From positions 1 to 30,557 of the forward strand of contig JAKCCY010000021.1 in the NCBI GenBank assembly GCA_021838765.1: 30,557 nt of DNA, written 5' to 3'. The notes under the pieces were generated by a model. The model searched no databases. It worked only from the letters and a program-made list of their open reading frames with translations, and was not told the DNA's origin. The first letter of the stretch is position 1. The number at the start of each line of letters is the position of its first letter. Made by a program: the position numbers and the translations under genes. Source of the DNA: Nitrospirota bacterium. GTDB taxonomy: Bacteria; Nitrospirota_A; Leptospirillia; Leptospirillales; Leptospirillaceae. Below are positions 7,542-15,875 of the stretch, in pieces.

Positions 7542-8578
7542 TGCCAAATGATGCAAGGCCAGACACCCAGAGAACAACGGAAATCTTGCCCCCCGAAAGT
7601 CAGACCCCCTATCTTCTGGATGTCTCCCATATCACGCGTATTTTCGACAAGCCAAGAGACTCTCTTTTTTCACGCAAAGAGACCATCACAGCCCTTCAGG
7701 ATATCTCTTTCCGGGTTCCTAGACGATCGATCGTCGGACTTGTCGGGGAAACCGGTTCCGGAAAAACCACGCTTGGAAGAATCGTCATGCGACTGATCGA
7801 TCCGACTTCCGGAAGCGTCCTCTATAATGGGCAGGATCTGACCGCTCTACGGAAGGAACCTCTCCGTCAAATGAGGAAGCATTTTCAGATGGTTTTCCAG
7901 GATCCCTATTCAAGCCTTGATCCGAGAATGACCGTCAGAAACATTCTGAAGGAACCCCTTTCGGCTCATGACATGCTTCCATCTCCAAAAGAGGAAACGC
8001 AATCCCTGGGGGATCTGCTGACAAGGGTTGGTCTTCGACCTTCCGATCTGGACCGTCTTCCCAAAGAGTTTTCCGGTGGAGGAAGACAGCGGATCGGGAT
8101 CGCCAGGGCCATTGCCCTGAAGCCGGAACTTCTTGTCGCAGACGAGCCCATCGCCTCCCTCGATGTTTCCATCGGTGCCCAGATCATCAATCTCTTCTCT
8201 TCCCTGAATCAAGAAGATCTGATGACTCTTCTCTTTATCTCGCATGACCTGTCGGTGATCCGGTACCTGACCGATTATGTTGTCATTCTTTATCGGGGTC
8301 TCAAGGTAGAGTCCGGACCAACGACATCTGTCTTTTCCCAGCCGTACCATCCTTACTCCAGACAGCTTCTCTCCTCCCTGTCCGGAGAACCAAAAGGCAC
8401 AGCCAATCGGGACAATCCAGAAAAGGAACAGCCGCTTCTCCTGCCTTTGTGTCCCTTTTATGACCAGTGTCCAGAACGGGAATCTATATGCCGGACGGAC
8501 CCTCCGCCCATCAGGGTGGAAGCTGCCGGCCCCTCCGATCTCTGGCCAAGGGACATGGCCTGCCACAAACCACTTTAA
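7538..8578 (+). CDS. Oligopeptide/dipeptide ABC transporter ATPase, OppF/DppF type
   Basis: Second ATPase of the pair, 346 residues from the ATG at 7538 that overlaps the previous stop in ATGA; an upstream in-frame ATG at 7427 lies well inside oppD and is unlikely. It has Walker A GETGSGKT (70-77), Q-loop FQDPYSSLDP, Walker B LLVADEPIASLD, switch ISHDLSV and a C-terminal cysteine-rich oligo_HPY tail (PLCPFYDQCPERESIC). The signature is FSGGGRQR rather than the usual LSGGQRQR, a mild change in the helical domain. It should form a heterodimer with the product of the preceding gene. pheS follows after 17 nt. Confidence 0.9.
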   Translation: MMPNDARPDTQRTTEILPPESQTPYLLDVSHITRIFDKPRDSLFSRKETITALQDISFRVPRRSIVGLVGETGSGKTTLGRIVMRLIDPTSGSVLYNGQDLTALRKEPLRQMRKHFQMVFQDPYSSLDPRMTVRNILKEPLSAHDMLPSPKEETQSLGDLLTRVGLRPSDLDRLPKEFSGGGRQRIGIARAIALKPELLVADEPIASLDVSIGAQIINLFSSLNQEDLMTLLFISHDLSVIRYLTDYVVILYRGLKVESGPTTSVFSQPYHPYSRQLLSSLSGEPKGTANRDNPEKEQPLLLPLCPFYDQCPERESICRTDPPPIRVEAAGPSDLWPRDMACHKPL

Positions 8579-8595
8579 ATGAAGGACCTGATCAT

Positions 8596-10164
8596 ATGAC
8601 CCATACATTTCACCCTCTGGAAGTCACTCTTCTGAAGGCGCTCATGACAGCCACAGAACCGGAGGATGCCAATAAACTTGAGTCCCGCACCCAGCTCTCT
8701 TCAGGGCAGCTCAGCATGGCTCTCGGATGGCTTGAGGCCAAAAAGCTGATCGAAATCCACCCGGGGCCACCGGAAACGGAGGTGACCGTCACCGACTCCG
8801 GAAGAGAGATCCTCGAAGAAGGATTTCCTGAAGAGGTCATCATCGACCGGATCCGCAAAGACCCGACATTGACCATCGCCAAGCTTCGGGAGGGTGTCAG
8901 TGACCCGGCAACCATCTCCAAGGCGATCGGAGACCTGAAATCCCAGGGAATCATCTCCATTCTGGAAGGTGGCATCCTCGCCGTAACAGCCCCTCTTCCC
9001 GAAAGTCTTGTCCGGTCATTCGATCTTATCCGGGCTATTGAAAAGGAGGGCTCCATCCTTCTTGAGTCTCTCCCGCAGGAAGACAGGGAACTTCTGGAGG
9101 GACAATCGAGAAAACGCGGAAAAGGCAAGGGCATTTTGAGGCTGGATGTCAGGGATACACGGTGTTTTTCCCTCATTCCCGGACTTGTCGATCTGGAGGA
9201 CCTCGAATTGGAGGAAGGAGCACTGGGGGCGGTCACTCCTGAAATGCTCCAGAATAAAACCTACAAAGGAAAACGCTTCCGCCCCTATTCCCTTGAAACT
9301 CCCGCTCCACGCCCTCCGATTGGACTTCTTCACCCCTACAGGAGCTATCTCGATGAGGTCAGGGGCCATCTTGTCCGTCTGGGATTTACCGAAATGAGCG
9401 GAACGCTTGTGGAAAATGAATTCTGGAACATGGACGCATTATTCATCCCCCAGACCCATCCCGCCCGAAATATCCATGATATCTATCTCATACGCGAGCC
9501 CCGGGAATCGGCATTGCTTGATCCTGAGCTTAAAAAAGAGGTCCGGGCTGTCCATGCCGGAACCGAAAATTCCGCAGGAAGCCGAGGCTGGAGACAGCCC
9601 TGGAGCGAAGCCCAGTCCCGACGCCTTCTGCTCAGAAGCCAGGGAACGGCCTTATCCGCTCACCAGATGGCCTCTTCACCCGATGTTCCGGGAAAGTATT
9701 TCGCCATCGCACGATGCTTCCGTTATGACCAGGTGGACCAGACCCATGCTGTCGACTTCTATCAGGCAGAAGGTATCGTTCTTGAACCAGGAGCCTCGTT
9801 CAAGACACTACTGGGCCTTCTGACACTCTTTGCCAAAGAGGTCGCCGGTGCCCGCGAAATTCATTTCAAGCCCGCCTACTTCCCCTTTACCGAGCCCTCC
9901 GTCGAGATCCATGTCAAACATCCCGTTCTTGGCTGGATGGAGCTTGGCGGTGCCGGTCTTTTTCGTCCTGAAGTGACAAAACCCCTTGGCATCGATGTCC
10001 CGGTAATTGCCTGGGGTCTGGGAATCGATCGCATGGCTATGATGAGTCTTGGTCTTTCCGATATCCGGGATCTTTTTTCGGGTGAGCTCTCGACTATCAC
10101 CCGCATGCATGAAGCCCGGGCAAAGAGCCGTTCCGTTTTCAAAAACACTGAGAAAGGATCCTGA
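8596..10164 (+). CDS. pheS: Phenylalanyl-tRNA synthetase alpha subunit, archaeal/eukaryotic type
   Basis: A 522-residue class II synthetase subunit that charges tRNA-Phe with its beta partner. Usual bacterial PheS is about 340 residues with a coiled-coil N-terminus. This one has instead about 170 residues of winged-helix units (VTLLKALMTATE, LSMALGWLEAKKLIEI, TISKAIGDLKSQGIISIL), as in archaeal and cytosolic enzymes. The catalytic core has HPYRSYLDEVRGHLVRLGF (motif 1 region), NEFWNMDALF with THPARNIHD, CFRYDQVDQTHAVDFYQAEG (motif 2) and WGLGIDRMAMMSLGLSDIRDLF (motif 3). The ATG at 8596 is chosen for its spacing to GAAGGA; the longer frame would overlap oppF. It is followed after 3 nt by pheT. 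Signs of replacement by transfer: wrong subtype for a typical bacterium, and a location next to thrS-infC-rpmI-rplT. Confidence 0.92.
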   Translation: MTHTFHPLEVTLLKALMTATEPEDANKLESRTQLSSGQLSMALGWLEAKKLIEIHPGPPETEVTVTDSGREILEEGFPEEVIIDRIRKDPTLTIAKLREGVSDPATISKAIGDLKSQGIISILEGGILAVTAPLPESLVRSFDLIRAIEKEGSILLESLPQEDRELLEGQSRKRGKGKGILRLDVRDTRCFSLIPGLVDLEDLELEEGALGAVTPEMLQNKTYKGKRFRPYSLETPAPRPPIGLLHPYRSYLDEVRGHLVRLGFTEMSGTLVENEFWNMDALFIPQTHPARNIHDIYLIREPRESALLDPELKKEVRAVHAGTENSAGSRGWRQPWSEAQSRRLLLRSQGTALSAHQMASSPDVPGKYFAIARCFRYDQVDQTHAVDFYQAEGIVLEPGASFKTLLGLLTLFAKEVAGAREIHFKPAYFPFTEPSVEIHVKHPVLGWMELGGAGLFRPEVTKPLGIDVPVIAWGLGIDRMAMMSLGLSDIRDLFSGELSTITRMHEARAKSRSVFKNTEKGS

Positions 10165-10167
10165 CCC

Positions 10168-11865
10168 TTGCCAACACTCGACGCACTCAAATCCGACATG
10201 GAAAAACTTCTTGGATCCAGCATCATCATCGACGAGTTTGATCGCCGCCTGGACTGGGTCAAGGGAGAGCTCAAACATTACGACCCGGAAACGGGAACCA
10301 TCCGCATCGAATTGAACGATACCAATCGACCTGACCTCTGGTCTGTCGAGGGTATTGTCCGTCAGCTTCTGGGTGGACAGTCCCCTTCAAAACGCCCATG
10401 GAGCCAGATGATTTCACCAACCACTCCACTCAGGAGCATCCGGGTCGATCCGACCGTCTTCACGGTCAGACCCTATATTGGCGGCTTTCTGGCAAAAGGA
10501 CCCGGACTTGGAGAGGAAGGTCTCAGACAGCTGATCAGTTCCCAGGAAAAGCTTTCGGATCTGTTCGGACGAAAACGCCAGGATATCGCAATCGGCGTTT
10601 ACCCCGCCAAGAACATCCTATTTCCCGTCACCTACGAAGCCGTCTCTCCTGATGAGCACTCGTTCACTCCGCTCGGCCAAGACTCCCCAATGACCCTTTC
10701 CCGGATCGTTCAAGAACACCCCAAAGGGAAAGAATATGGACATCTGTTATCCCCTCATTCCCTCTGGACCATTCTTCGGGATCAGGGCGGGAAGATCCTG
10801 TCGATGCCTCCGGTTACCAACGCAAGGCATACCGGAGAGGTCACGGCCGAAGATGATTGGCTTTTTGTCGAAGCCACAGGCCATGATCAGGAAAGGATCC
10901 GGCTGGTGATGAATATCATGGCCGCCAATCTCTTCGATCGCGGATTTCAGATCGAGCCGATTCTCGTTGACGATTCCAGGGGAAAGACACAAAATCCCCA
11001 GTCCGCAGGGGACCGCATTTTAGTCCCTGGCAATCTGCCTTCCGAAGTCTCCGGAGAAGCGGTTTTACCGCAGGACTTCATCAGGGCGCTTCTTTCCTAT
11101 GGGTATCCATCGATACAGCAGCAGGAAAAAGGATTTCTGGTGACCGTTCCGTTCATGAGGGATGACGTGCTCCACCCTATTGACTGTGTTGAGGATTATC
11201 TCATCGCAAGGGGTTTTGATAGTCTGACACCGGTTATGCCCACTTTCTTCACACCCGGAAGAGCCGCAAAAGAAGGAGAAATGGAAGATCGGGTCCGTTC
11301 CCTGATGGCTGGAATCGGATTTCAGGAAATCCTGTCCAACATTCTTACGGAAACCGATTCATTGTCTTCCGCCCTTGGCCGGCCAACTGGGCCCATTGTA
11401 GAGATTGACAACCCCATTTCCAGACAATATGGCGCACTCCGTTCCACGTTTCTGTCACAGCTGATGAATGCGGAAGCACTCTCCAGCCGATTCCCTTACC
11501 CCCACCGGATCTTTGAGGTCGGAGAAGCTGCAGAAAAAGAAGGATCTCCCTCAACCATCCGGGAGACAATCCTCTTTACAGCCCTTGTGGCCCACCCGAC
11601 TGCATCTGTGTCTGAGGTTGCAGGCATTATTGTCGAAGTTCTGAGATATCTCGGCCTCACTGCAAAGCTTGTCTCGAAGGATATTCCTCCGTACATCAAG
11701 GGACGCTCCGCAGAGATCTTTATCCTGGAAAAACCGGATATCGCCATCGGGGAACTGGGAGAGATCGATCCGGAAACACTGGATATTTTTGGTATCCGGA
11801 TGCCAACCTCCATGTTCGAAGTACGGCTGGACCGCATTCTCCGGCCACTTCCCCCTACCGGATGA
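10168..11865 (+). CDS. pheT: Phenylalanyl-tRNA synthetase beta subunit, archaeal/eukaryotic type
   Basis: At 565 residues this is the short archaeal/eukaryotic beta subunit; the bacterial form is about 800 and carries an EMAP/tRNA-binding domain at the N-terminus and an anticodon-like domain at the C-terminus, both absent here. It opens with TLDALKSDMEKLLG and IELNDTNRPDLWSVEGIVRQL, the archaeal-type N-terminus with the NRPDLxSVEGI box. A B3/B4-like editing region (residues about 70-270) follows, then a B5-like part (VTVPFMRDDVLHPIDCVEDYLIARGFD) and a pseudo-catalytic C-terminal half. The start is a TTG three bases after the pheS stop with AAAGGA upstream. A strong terminator follows. Confidence 0.9.
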   Translation: MPTLDALKSDMEKLLGSSIIIDEFDRRLDWVKGELKHYDPETGTIRIELNDTNRPDLWSVEGIVRQLLGGQSPSKRPWSQMISPTTPLRSIRVDPTVFTVRPYIGGFLAKGPGLGEEGLRQLISSQEKLSDLFGRKRQDIAIGVYPAKNILFPVTYEAVSPDEHSFTPLGQDSPMTLSRIVQEHPKGKEYGHLLSPHSLWTILRDQGGKILSMPPVTNARHTGEVTAEDDWLFVEATGHDQERIRLVMNIMAANLFDRGFQIEPILVDDSRGKTQNPQSAGDRILVPGNLPSEVSGEAVLPQDFIRALLSYGYPSIQQQEKGFLVTVPFMRDDVLHPIDCVEDYLIARGFDSLTPVMPTFFTPGRAAKEGEMEDRVRSLMAGIGFQEILSNILTETDSLSSALGRPTGPIVEIDNPISRQYGALRSTFLSQLMNAEALSSRFPYPHRIFEVGEAAEKEGSPSTIRETILFTALVAHPTASVSEVAGIIVEVLRYLGLTAKLVSKDIPPYIKGRSAEIFILEKPDIAIGELGEIDPETLDIFGIRMPTSMFEVRLDRILRPLPPTG

Positions 11866-11877
11866 CGGAATCTCCGT

Positions 11878-11914
11878 AAAAAAAGGGCCATCCGAAACCG
11901 GATGGCCCTTTTTT
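11878..11914. terminator. Bidirectional intrinsic terminator between pheT and rplT
   Basis: A perfect 10-bp stem, GGGCCATCCG (11885-11894) with CGGATGGCCC (11899-11908), has a 4-nt loop, a run of seven A before it and six T after it. It can end transcription from both convergent operons. Confidence 0.93.
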
Positions 11915-11973
11915 AAACTACTCAACAATATGAACAAGGAGCCTGCCACCAGGACAGGTCCCCGATTTCAAAC

Positions 11974-12327
11974 TTATATGGCCTGTTTGACCTTTGCAGT
12001 CAATTCGCCGAAAACCTCTGGCTTGTTCAGGGCCAGATCCGCCAGAATCTTACGGTCAAGTCCGATCTCAAGCTTTTTGAGCCCTGCAATAAACCGGCTG
12101 TAAGAAATGGACTGGGCGCGGCAGGCTGCGTTGATTCTCTGGATCCAGAGCGAACGGAACTCGCGCTTTTTGACTTTGCGATCGCGATAAGCATAGGTCA
12201 GGCCTTTTTCAACTGTATGGCGGGCTGATCTGTAAAGTCTTGAACGACCTCCCCAGAACCCCTTGGCCAAATCCATGATCTTTTTTCGTCGGGCCTTGTG
12301 TATCGTCCCGCCTTTGACTCTCGGCAT
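11974..12327 (-). CDS. rplT: 50S ribosomal protein L20
   Basis: 117 residues, the usual length, with the family opening PRVKGGTIHKARRKKIM and the conserved GFWGGRSRLYRSA and WIQRINAACR blocks. It binds 23S rRNA early in large-subunit assembly. The ATG has a good SD (AAGGAGA). It is last in thrS-infC-rpmI-rplT. In several bacteria L20 represses this operon by binding its mRNA; no L20 target was recognised here. Confidence 0.98.
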   Translation of the reverse strand: MPRVKGGTIHKARRKKIMDLAKGFWGGRSRLYRSARHTVEKGLTYAYRDRKVKKREFRSLWIQRINAACRAQSISYSRFIAGLKKLEIGLDRKILADLALNKPEVFGELTAKVKQAI

Positions 12328-12372
12328 TGGAATCTCCTTTTCAAAATCAATTTGTTCGTATCACAAAAAATG

Positions 12373-12573
12373 TTAGTGAGGTAAAAGCACTCTGATATTG
12401 TCTGCCTGACCCTTTGAAAGGATGCTGTCTTTCAGGGAGCGGGTTCTTTTGGAAGACTTACCGGTCATCAGGTGACGCTTTCCGCCCTGATGAAAAGAAA
12501 TTTTCCCTGTACCTGTTACAGAGAATCTCTTCTTGGCCGAACTTTTTGTCTTAAGGGACTTTCCTGTGGCCAT
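12373..12573 (-). CDS. rpmI: 50S ribosomal protein L35
   Basis: 66 residues, strongly basic, with the family pattern KTKSSAKKRFSVTGTGKI, HLMTGKS and KRTRSL. It lies between infC and rplT as in most bacteria, with an AAAGGA ribosome site. Confidence 0.97.
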   Translation of the reverse strand: MATGKSLKTKSSAKKRFSVTGTGKISFHQGGKRHLMTGKSSKRTRSLKDSILSKGQADNIRVLLPH

Positions 12574-12585
12574 GATGAATCCTTT

Positions 12586-13182
12586 CTATTTGGGGTTTTC
12601 AGTCCCCTGTTCTTGATTCTGACTCTTCTTGTTTGATTCTTCCCGGTCTCCGCCTTTTTCAGAAGGCTTATAGGCGGGATTCGGAGCAAGAACCATGGTC
12701 ATGCTGGAACCTTCCATACGGGGAGGAACCTCAACGATCCCCCGGGGATCGATCGAGGCAATGATCTTTTGCATGATCCCGGCTCCCACTTCAGTGTGGA
12801 TCATTTCACGACCGCGAAACATGAGGTTGATCTTTGCCCGGTTGCCTTCCTCAAGAAAGCGCTGAACATAATTGATCTTCGTTGAAAGATCATGTTCATT
12901 GATATGAGGGCGGAACTTGACTTCCTTGACCTGCCCGGAGCGCTGGTTCTGCTTCATGGCATGAACTTTCTTGCTCTGTTCATACATGAAACGACCAAAG
13001 TCCATCATCTTGCAGACAGGCGGCTTGGCATTCGGTGAAACTTCTACCAGGTCAAATCCAAGCTCTTCCGCTTTCTTGATGGCAACGATCGTTGGAAATA
13101 TTCCCAGCTGCTCACCTTCCGGGCCAATGGCCCGAACTTCCTTGATCTTAATTTCGTGGTTGACCCGAGGTTTTGGGTTGAT
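12586..13182 (-). CDS. infC: Translation initiation factor IF-3, with ATC start codon
   Basis: The reading frame extends upstream of the first ATG (13008) and gives the full IF-3 N-terminal domain (NPKPRVNHEIKIKEVR, then LGIFPTIVAIKKAEELGFDLVEV and AKPPVCK). It begins at ATC (13182-13180), five bases after a strong AAGGAGG (13194-13188). The nearest upstream ATG (13211) is out of frame. IF-3 checks start codons on the 30S subunit, and infC genes are known for AUU/AUC/AUA starts through which the factor represses its own synthesis. The 198-residue protein includes both domains plus an extra polar, Glu/Asn/Gln-rich C-terminal tail of about 30 residues. The gap to thrS is 53 nt. Confidence 0.95.
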   Translation of the reverse strand: MNPKPRVNHEIKIKEVRAIGPEGEQLGIFPTIVAIKKAEELGFDLVEVSPNAKPPVCKMMDFGRFMYEQSKKVHAMKQNQRSGQVKEVKFRPHINEHDLSTKINYVQRFLEEGNRAKINLMFRGREMIHTEVGAGIMQKIIASIDPRGIVEVPPRMEGSSMTMVLAPNPAYKPSEKGGDREESNKKSQNQEQGTENPK

Positions 13183-13194
13183 GGAACCCTCCTT
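13180..13194 (-). promoter_or_regulatory. infC ribosome binding site and ATC start codon
   Basis: AAGGAGG at 13194-13188, a 5-nt spacer, then ATC at 13182-13180. No ATG, GTG or TTG exists in this frame at a suitable distance, so the site decides the start and implies IF-3 autoregulation. Confidence 0.88.
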
Positions 13195-13235
13195 TTTTCT
13201 ATCGTTACCATGGGCATTTCCTGCCCTGGAGCATA

Positions 13236-14978
13236 TCAGGCCGGTCTGGCCCTTTCAATCAGGGAGCTGATCGCCTCATCCCGAAGAACGAGGTCTGTCT
13301 TTTCACCTTCGCGGGTTCGAATGGAAACCCGCCCTTCAGCAACTTCCCGATCCCCTATTATCCACATCTCCGGAACCTTGAGCATCTGTGCTTCCCGAAT
13401 CTTGAAACCGATCTTCTCATTCCGGAAGTCTCCTTCCGCACGGATACCGCTTGATTTCAAGCGCTCAAGAAGAGCCTCCGCATCCGGAATATGCCGATCC
13501 GCTATTGTCATGATCATCACCTGTTCTGGCGCGAGCCACAAAGGAAAGGCTCCGACATAGTGCTCGACGAGGATACCGAAAAACCTCTCGATCGAACCAA
13601 ACAGGGCCCGATGGATCATGATCGGCCTCTCTGCCTCCCCTTGTGTATTGCGGAAGGACAGATCAAATTTTTCAGGAAGATTGAAATCCACCTGAACGGT
13701 CGAAAGCTGCCAGGAACGGCCGATCGCATCATGGAACTTGATGTCGATCTTGGGGCCATAGAAAACGCCTTCCCCAGGATCAGTCTGATACGGAATCCCC
13801 GATTTGATCAGAGCACTTTCAAGGGCATCCGTCGCCATCTTCCAATGCTCGTCAGAACCGACCGATTTCTCCGGCCGGGTGGACAGATAGACCGTCCGGT
13901 CGGTAAAACCGAAACGGCCGATCATTTCGTCCACCAATACAAGGACCTTCTCGATTTCTGACGCCAAGTCCTCCGGCCTGCAGAAAAGATGGGCATCATC
14001 CTGGGTAAAGCCCCGAACCCTCATCAGGCCATGGAGTGTGCCCGAACGCTCGTATCGATAGACAGTTCCAAGCTCGGACAAGCGAATGGGAAGATCCCGA
14101 TAGCTCTTCACGCTCTCACGGAAAATCATGATATGAAAGGGACAGTTCATCGGCTTCAGCTCATATTCCACCCCTTCGATTTCCATCGGAGAGAACATGC
14201 TGTCCCGATAATAATCCCAATGACCGGACTGCTTCCAGAGGTCGAGTCTCGCAATATGCGGAGAGTAGACATACTTGTAGCCGTGGCGGTCATGGAGGGA
14301 CTTCCAGAGATCCTCAAGGATGCGACGGACCCGGCTCCCCCTTGGTAGCCACAGGACCAGACCAGCCCCTTTTTCATCCAGGGTCCGGAAAAGGTCCAGT
14401 TCCCGGCCAAGCTTCCTGTGGTCCCTCCGGCGAATCTCCTCAAGCTTCAGAAGATGTGCGGCAAGATCGGCCTCTGACCAGAAAGCTGTCCCATAGATCC
14501 GCTGAAGGGACGGGTTTGACTCGATCCCTTTCCAGTAGGCTCCGGATGTGGTGAGTAGCTTGATGGCAGGAATATCACCGGTCCCGGCCACATGAGGGCC
14601 CCTGCAGAGATCGACAAACTCCCCCTGCTCGTAAACCGTTATTTCTGCCTCGTCCGGAATCGAAGAAATCAATTCAAGCTTGAATGGCTCATCCATCCCG
14701 GAAAAAAGGGCTACTGCCTCTTCCCTGGAAACCGGTCTTCGCTCAATCACAAGCCCCTGAGAGATGATCTTCCGCATCTCGTCCTCTATCCGGACAAGAT
14801 CCTCGGGAGTAAAAGGACGGGAATAATGGAAGTCATAATAAAAGCCATCATCCGTAGCGGGACCGACACCAACCCTGGCTTCCGGAAAAAGACGCTTCAC
14901 CGCCTGGGCCAATGTATGGGCAGCACTGTGGCGAAGTGCTTTCAGATCTCCCTTATCTTGAACGACAACCTGAGCCAA
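13236..14978 (-). CDS. thrS: Threonyl-tRNA synthetase lacking the N-terminal TGS domain
   Basis: 580 residues against about 640 for typical bacterial ThrRS. The start is a TTG at 14978; an in-frame TGA lies directly before it, so the about 60-residue TGS domain cannot be encoded upstream. The editing (SAD) domain is present with HSAAH (H17, H21) and CRGPH (C125, H129), so Ser-tRNA-Thr proofreading should be intact. The class II core shows the zinc Cys in MNCPFH, motif 2 YRYERSGTLHGLMRVRGF and motif 3 GSIERFFGILVEHY. An anticodon-binding domain completes the protein. It heads the operon with infC, rpmI and rplT and has its own promoter at 15097-15125. Confidence 0.93.
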   Translation of the reverse strand: MAQVVVQDKGDLKALRHSAAHTLAQAVKRLFPEARVGVGPATDDGFYYDFHYSRPFTPEDLVRIEDEMRKIISQGLVIERRPVSREEAVALFSGMDEPFKLELISSIPDEAEITVYEQGEFVDLCRGPHVAGTGDIPAIKLLTTSGAYWKGIESNPSLQRIYGTAFWSEADLAAHLLKLEEIRRRDHRKLGRELDLFRTLDEKGAGLVLWLPRGSRVRRILEDLWKSLHDRHGYKYVYSPHIARLDLWKQSGHWDYYRDSMFSPMEIEGVEYELKPMNCPFHIMIFRESVKSYRDLPIRLSELGTVYRYERSGTLHGLMRVRGFTQDDAHLFCRPEDLASEIEKVLVLVDEMIGRFGFTDRTVYLSTRPEKSVGSDEHWKMATDALESALIKSGIPYQTDPGEGVFYGPKIDIKFHDAIGRSWQLSTVQVDFNLPEKFDLSFRNTQGEAERPIMIHRALFGSIERFFGILVEHYVGAFPLWLAPEQVMIMTIADRHIPDAEALLERLKSSGIRAEGDFRNEKIGFKIREAQMLKVPEMWIIGDREVAEGRVSIRTREGEKTDLVLRDEAISSLIERARPA

Positions 14979-15096
14979 TCAGTTTCCCCCAACACTCCAA
15001 CATATCCCGATCCGCCAAAATAAACCATATAACAGCTCATGTTGGAAAATAAAATTCTTTTTTCAGTCGGGCTAAAACAAAAAACCGTAGTCTGAC

Positions 15097-15125
15097 ACAG
15101 TAGTATAAGAATGAATCCTTGTCAA
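15097..15125 (-). promoter_or_regulatory. Promoter of thrS-infC-rpmI-rplT
   Basis: Minus-strand -35 TTGACA (15125-15120), a 17-nt spacer and -10 TACTGT (15102-15097). It gives a leader of about 110 nt. The leader has a weak imperfect pairing (CAGACTACGG with CCCGACTG) but no T-box or clear attenuator. Confidence 0.6.
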
Positions 15126-15134
15126 ATCTTGGCC

Positions 15135-15875
15135 TCATCCAGCGAGATCATGCGGTGGATTTTTCTTGCGACCAATGCGTTTAGGGAGTTTGGGTAAACT
15201 CTCTTCTGCCGGATCGCCAATGAGTGGCTTTTCGTCACATGCCGAAAGAGCTTTCCCCACCCTCAACCTGAGATCCGGGAGAAGTTCTTTGGAAAACCAC
15301 TCATTCTTCTTGAACCAGAGGGCATTCCTTGGTGATGGATGAGGAAGGGGAATGACTCCGGAAGGGTAGGAACGCCATGAGAAAACCCTGTCCGTCAAGG
15401 ACAGGCCATCTCCCAGGAAATATCGCTGGGAATAAAGACCGAGAAGAAGACAAAGTTCAATCCGGGGAAGCCACTTTAAAAGTTCCCCAAGCCACATGGA
15501 TGCGCATTCTGTTCTGGGAGGCAGGTCACCCCGCTCCCCCTTGCCAGGATAGCAATACCCCATTGGAATGATTGCAATACGCGACGCGTCATAAAAAGTC
15601 TCCCGGTCAATCCCCATCCACTCTCTCAGACGCTCCCCGCTCCGATCATTCCAGGGGATACCGGTTTCATGAACGCGGAGACCAGGTGCCTGCCCCACAA
15701 TCAGGACTCTCGAACGCTCATCGCAGGCCAGAACGGGTCTGGGGCCCATCGGCAAAGAGGATTCACAGGCCCGACAGCCTCGAACCGCCTCCAGGAGGGA
15801 AGAGAGAGACGGATATGAGGGTGCCCTCTCTTTATGGACCCTTTTTTGGATCACATTTTCCAGAATGAGCATCAT
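15135..15875 (-). CDS. Uracil-DNA glycosylase-family protein with probable Fe-S cluster
   Basis: 246 residues. Motif A is GQAPGLRVHETGIPWNDRSG (residues 61-80) and motif B is PHPSPRN, as in the family 4-like uracil-DNA glycosylase group, which removes uracil from DNA. Four cysteines at 34, 37, 108 and 124 (CxxC ... C-x15-C) match the [4Fe-4S] ligand layout of family 4. The C-terminus is lysine-rich (KRIGRKKNPP). Its ATG overlaps the stop of the PLD-helicase gene in ATGA, so the two proteins are made together; this suggests a shared DNA repair or DNA-discrimination task. Glycosylase activity is not proven, since motif A differs from the canonical GEAPG form. Confidence 0.8.
   Translation of the reverse strand: MMLILENVIQKRVHKERAPSYPSLSSLLEAVRGCRACESSLPMGPRPVLACDERSRVLIVGQAPGLRVHETGIPWNDRSGERLREWMGIDRETFYDASRIAIIPMGYCYPGKGERGDLPPRTECASMWLGELLKWLPRIELCLLLGLYSQRYFLGDGLSLTDRVFSWRSYPSGVIPLPHPSPRNALWFKKNEWFSKELLPDLRLRVGKALSACDEKPLIGDPAEESLPKLPKRIGRKKNPPHDLAG

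Noticed and set aside
8467..8595. Longer pheS from an upstream ATG
   Set aside because: It would overlap oppF by more than 100 nt and lacks family similarity; the ATG at 8596 has a suitable SD and gives a normal archaeal-type N-terminus.
13008..13182. infC starting at the first in-frame ATG (13008)
   Set aside because: It would delete most of the conserved IF-3 N-terminal domain, which is clearly encoded upstream in the same frame.
14979..15096. T-box leader upstream of thrS
   Set aside because: No T-box sequence or strong terminator hairpin; the only pairing is short and imperfect.
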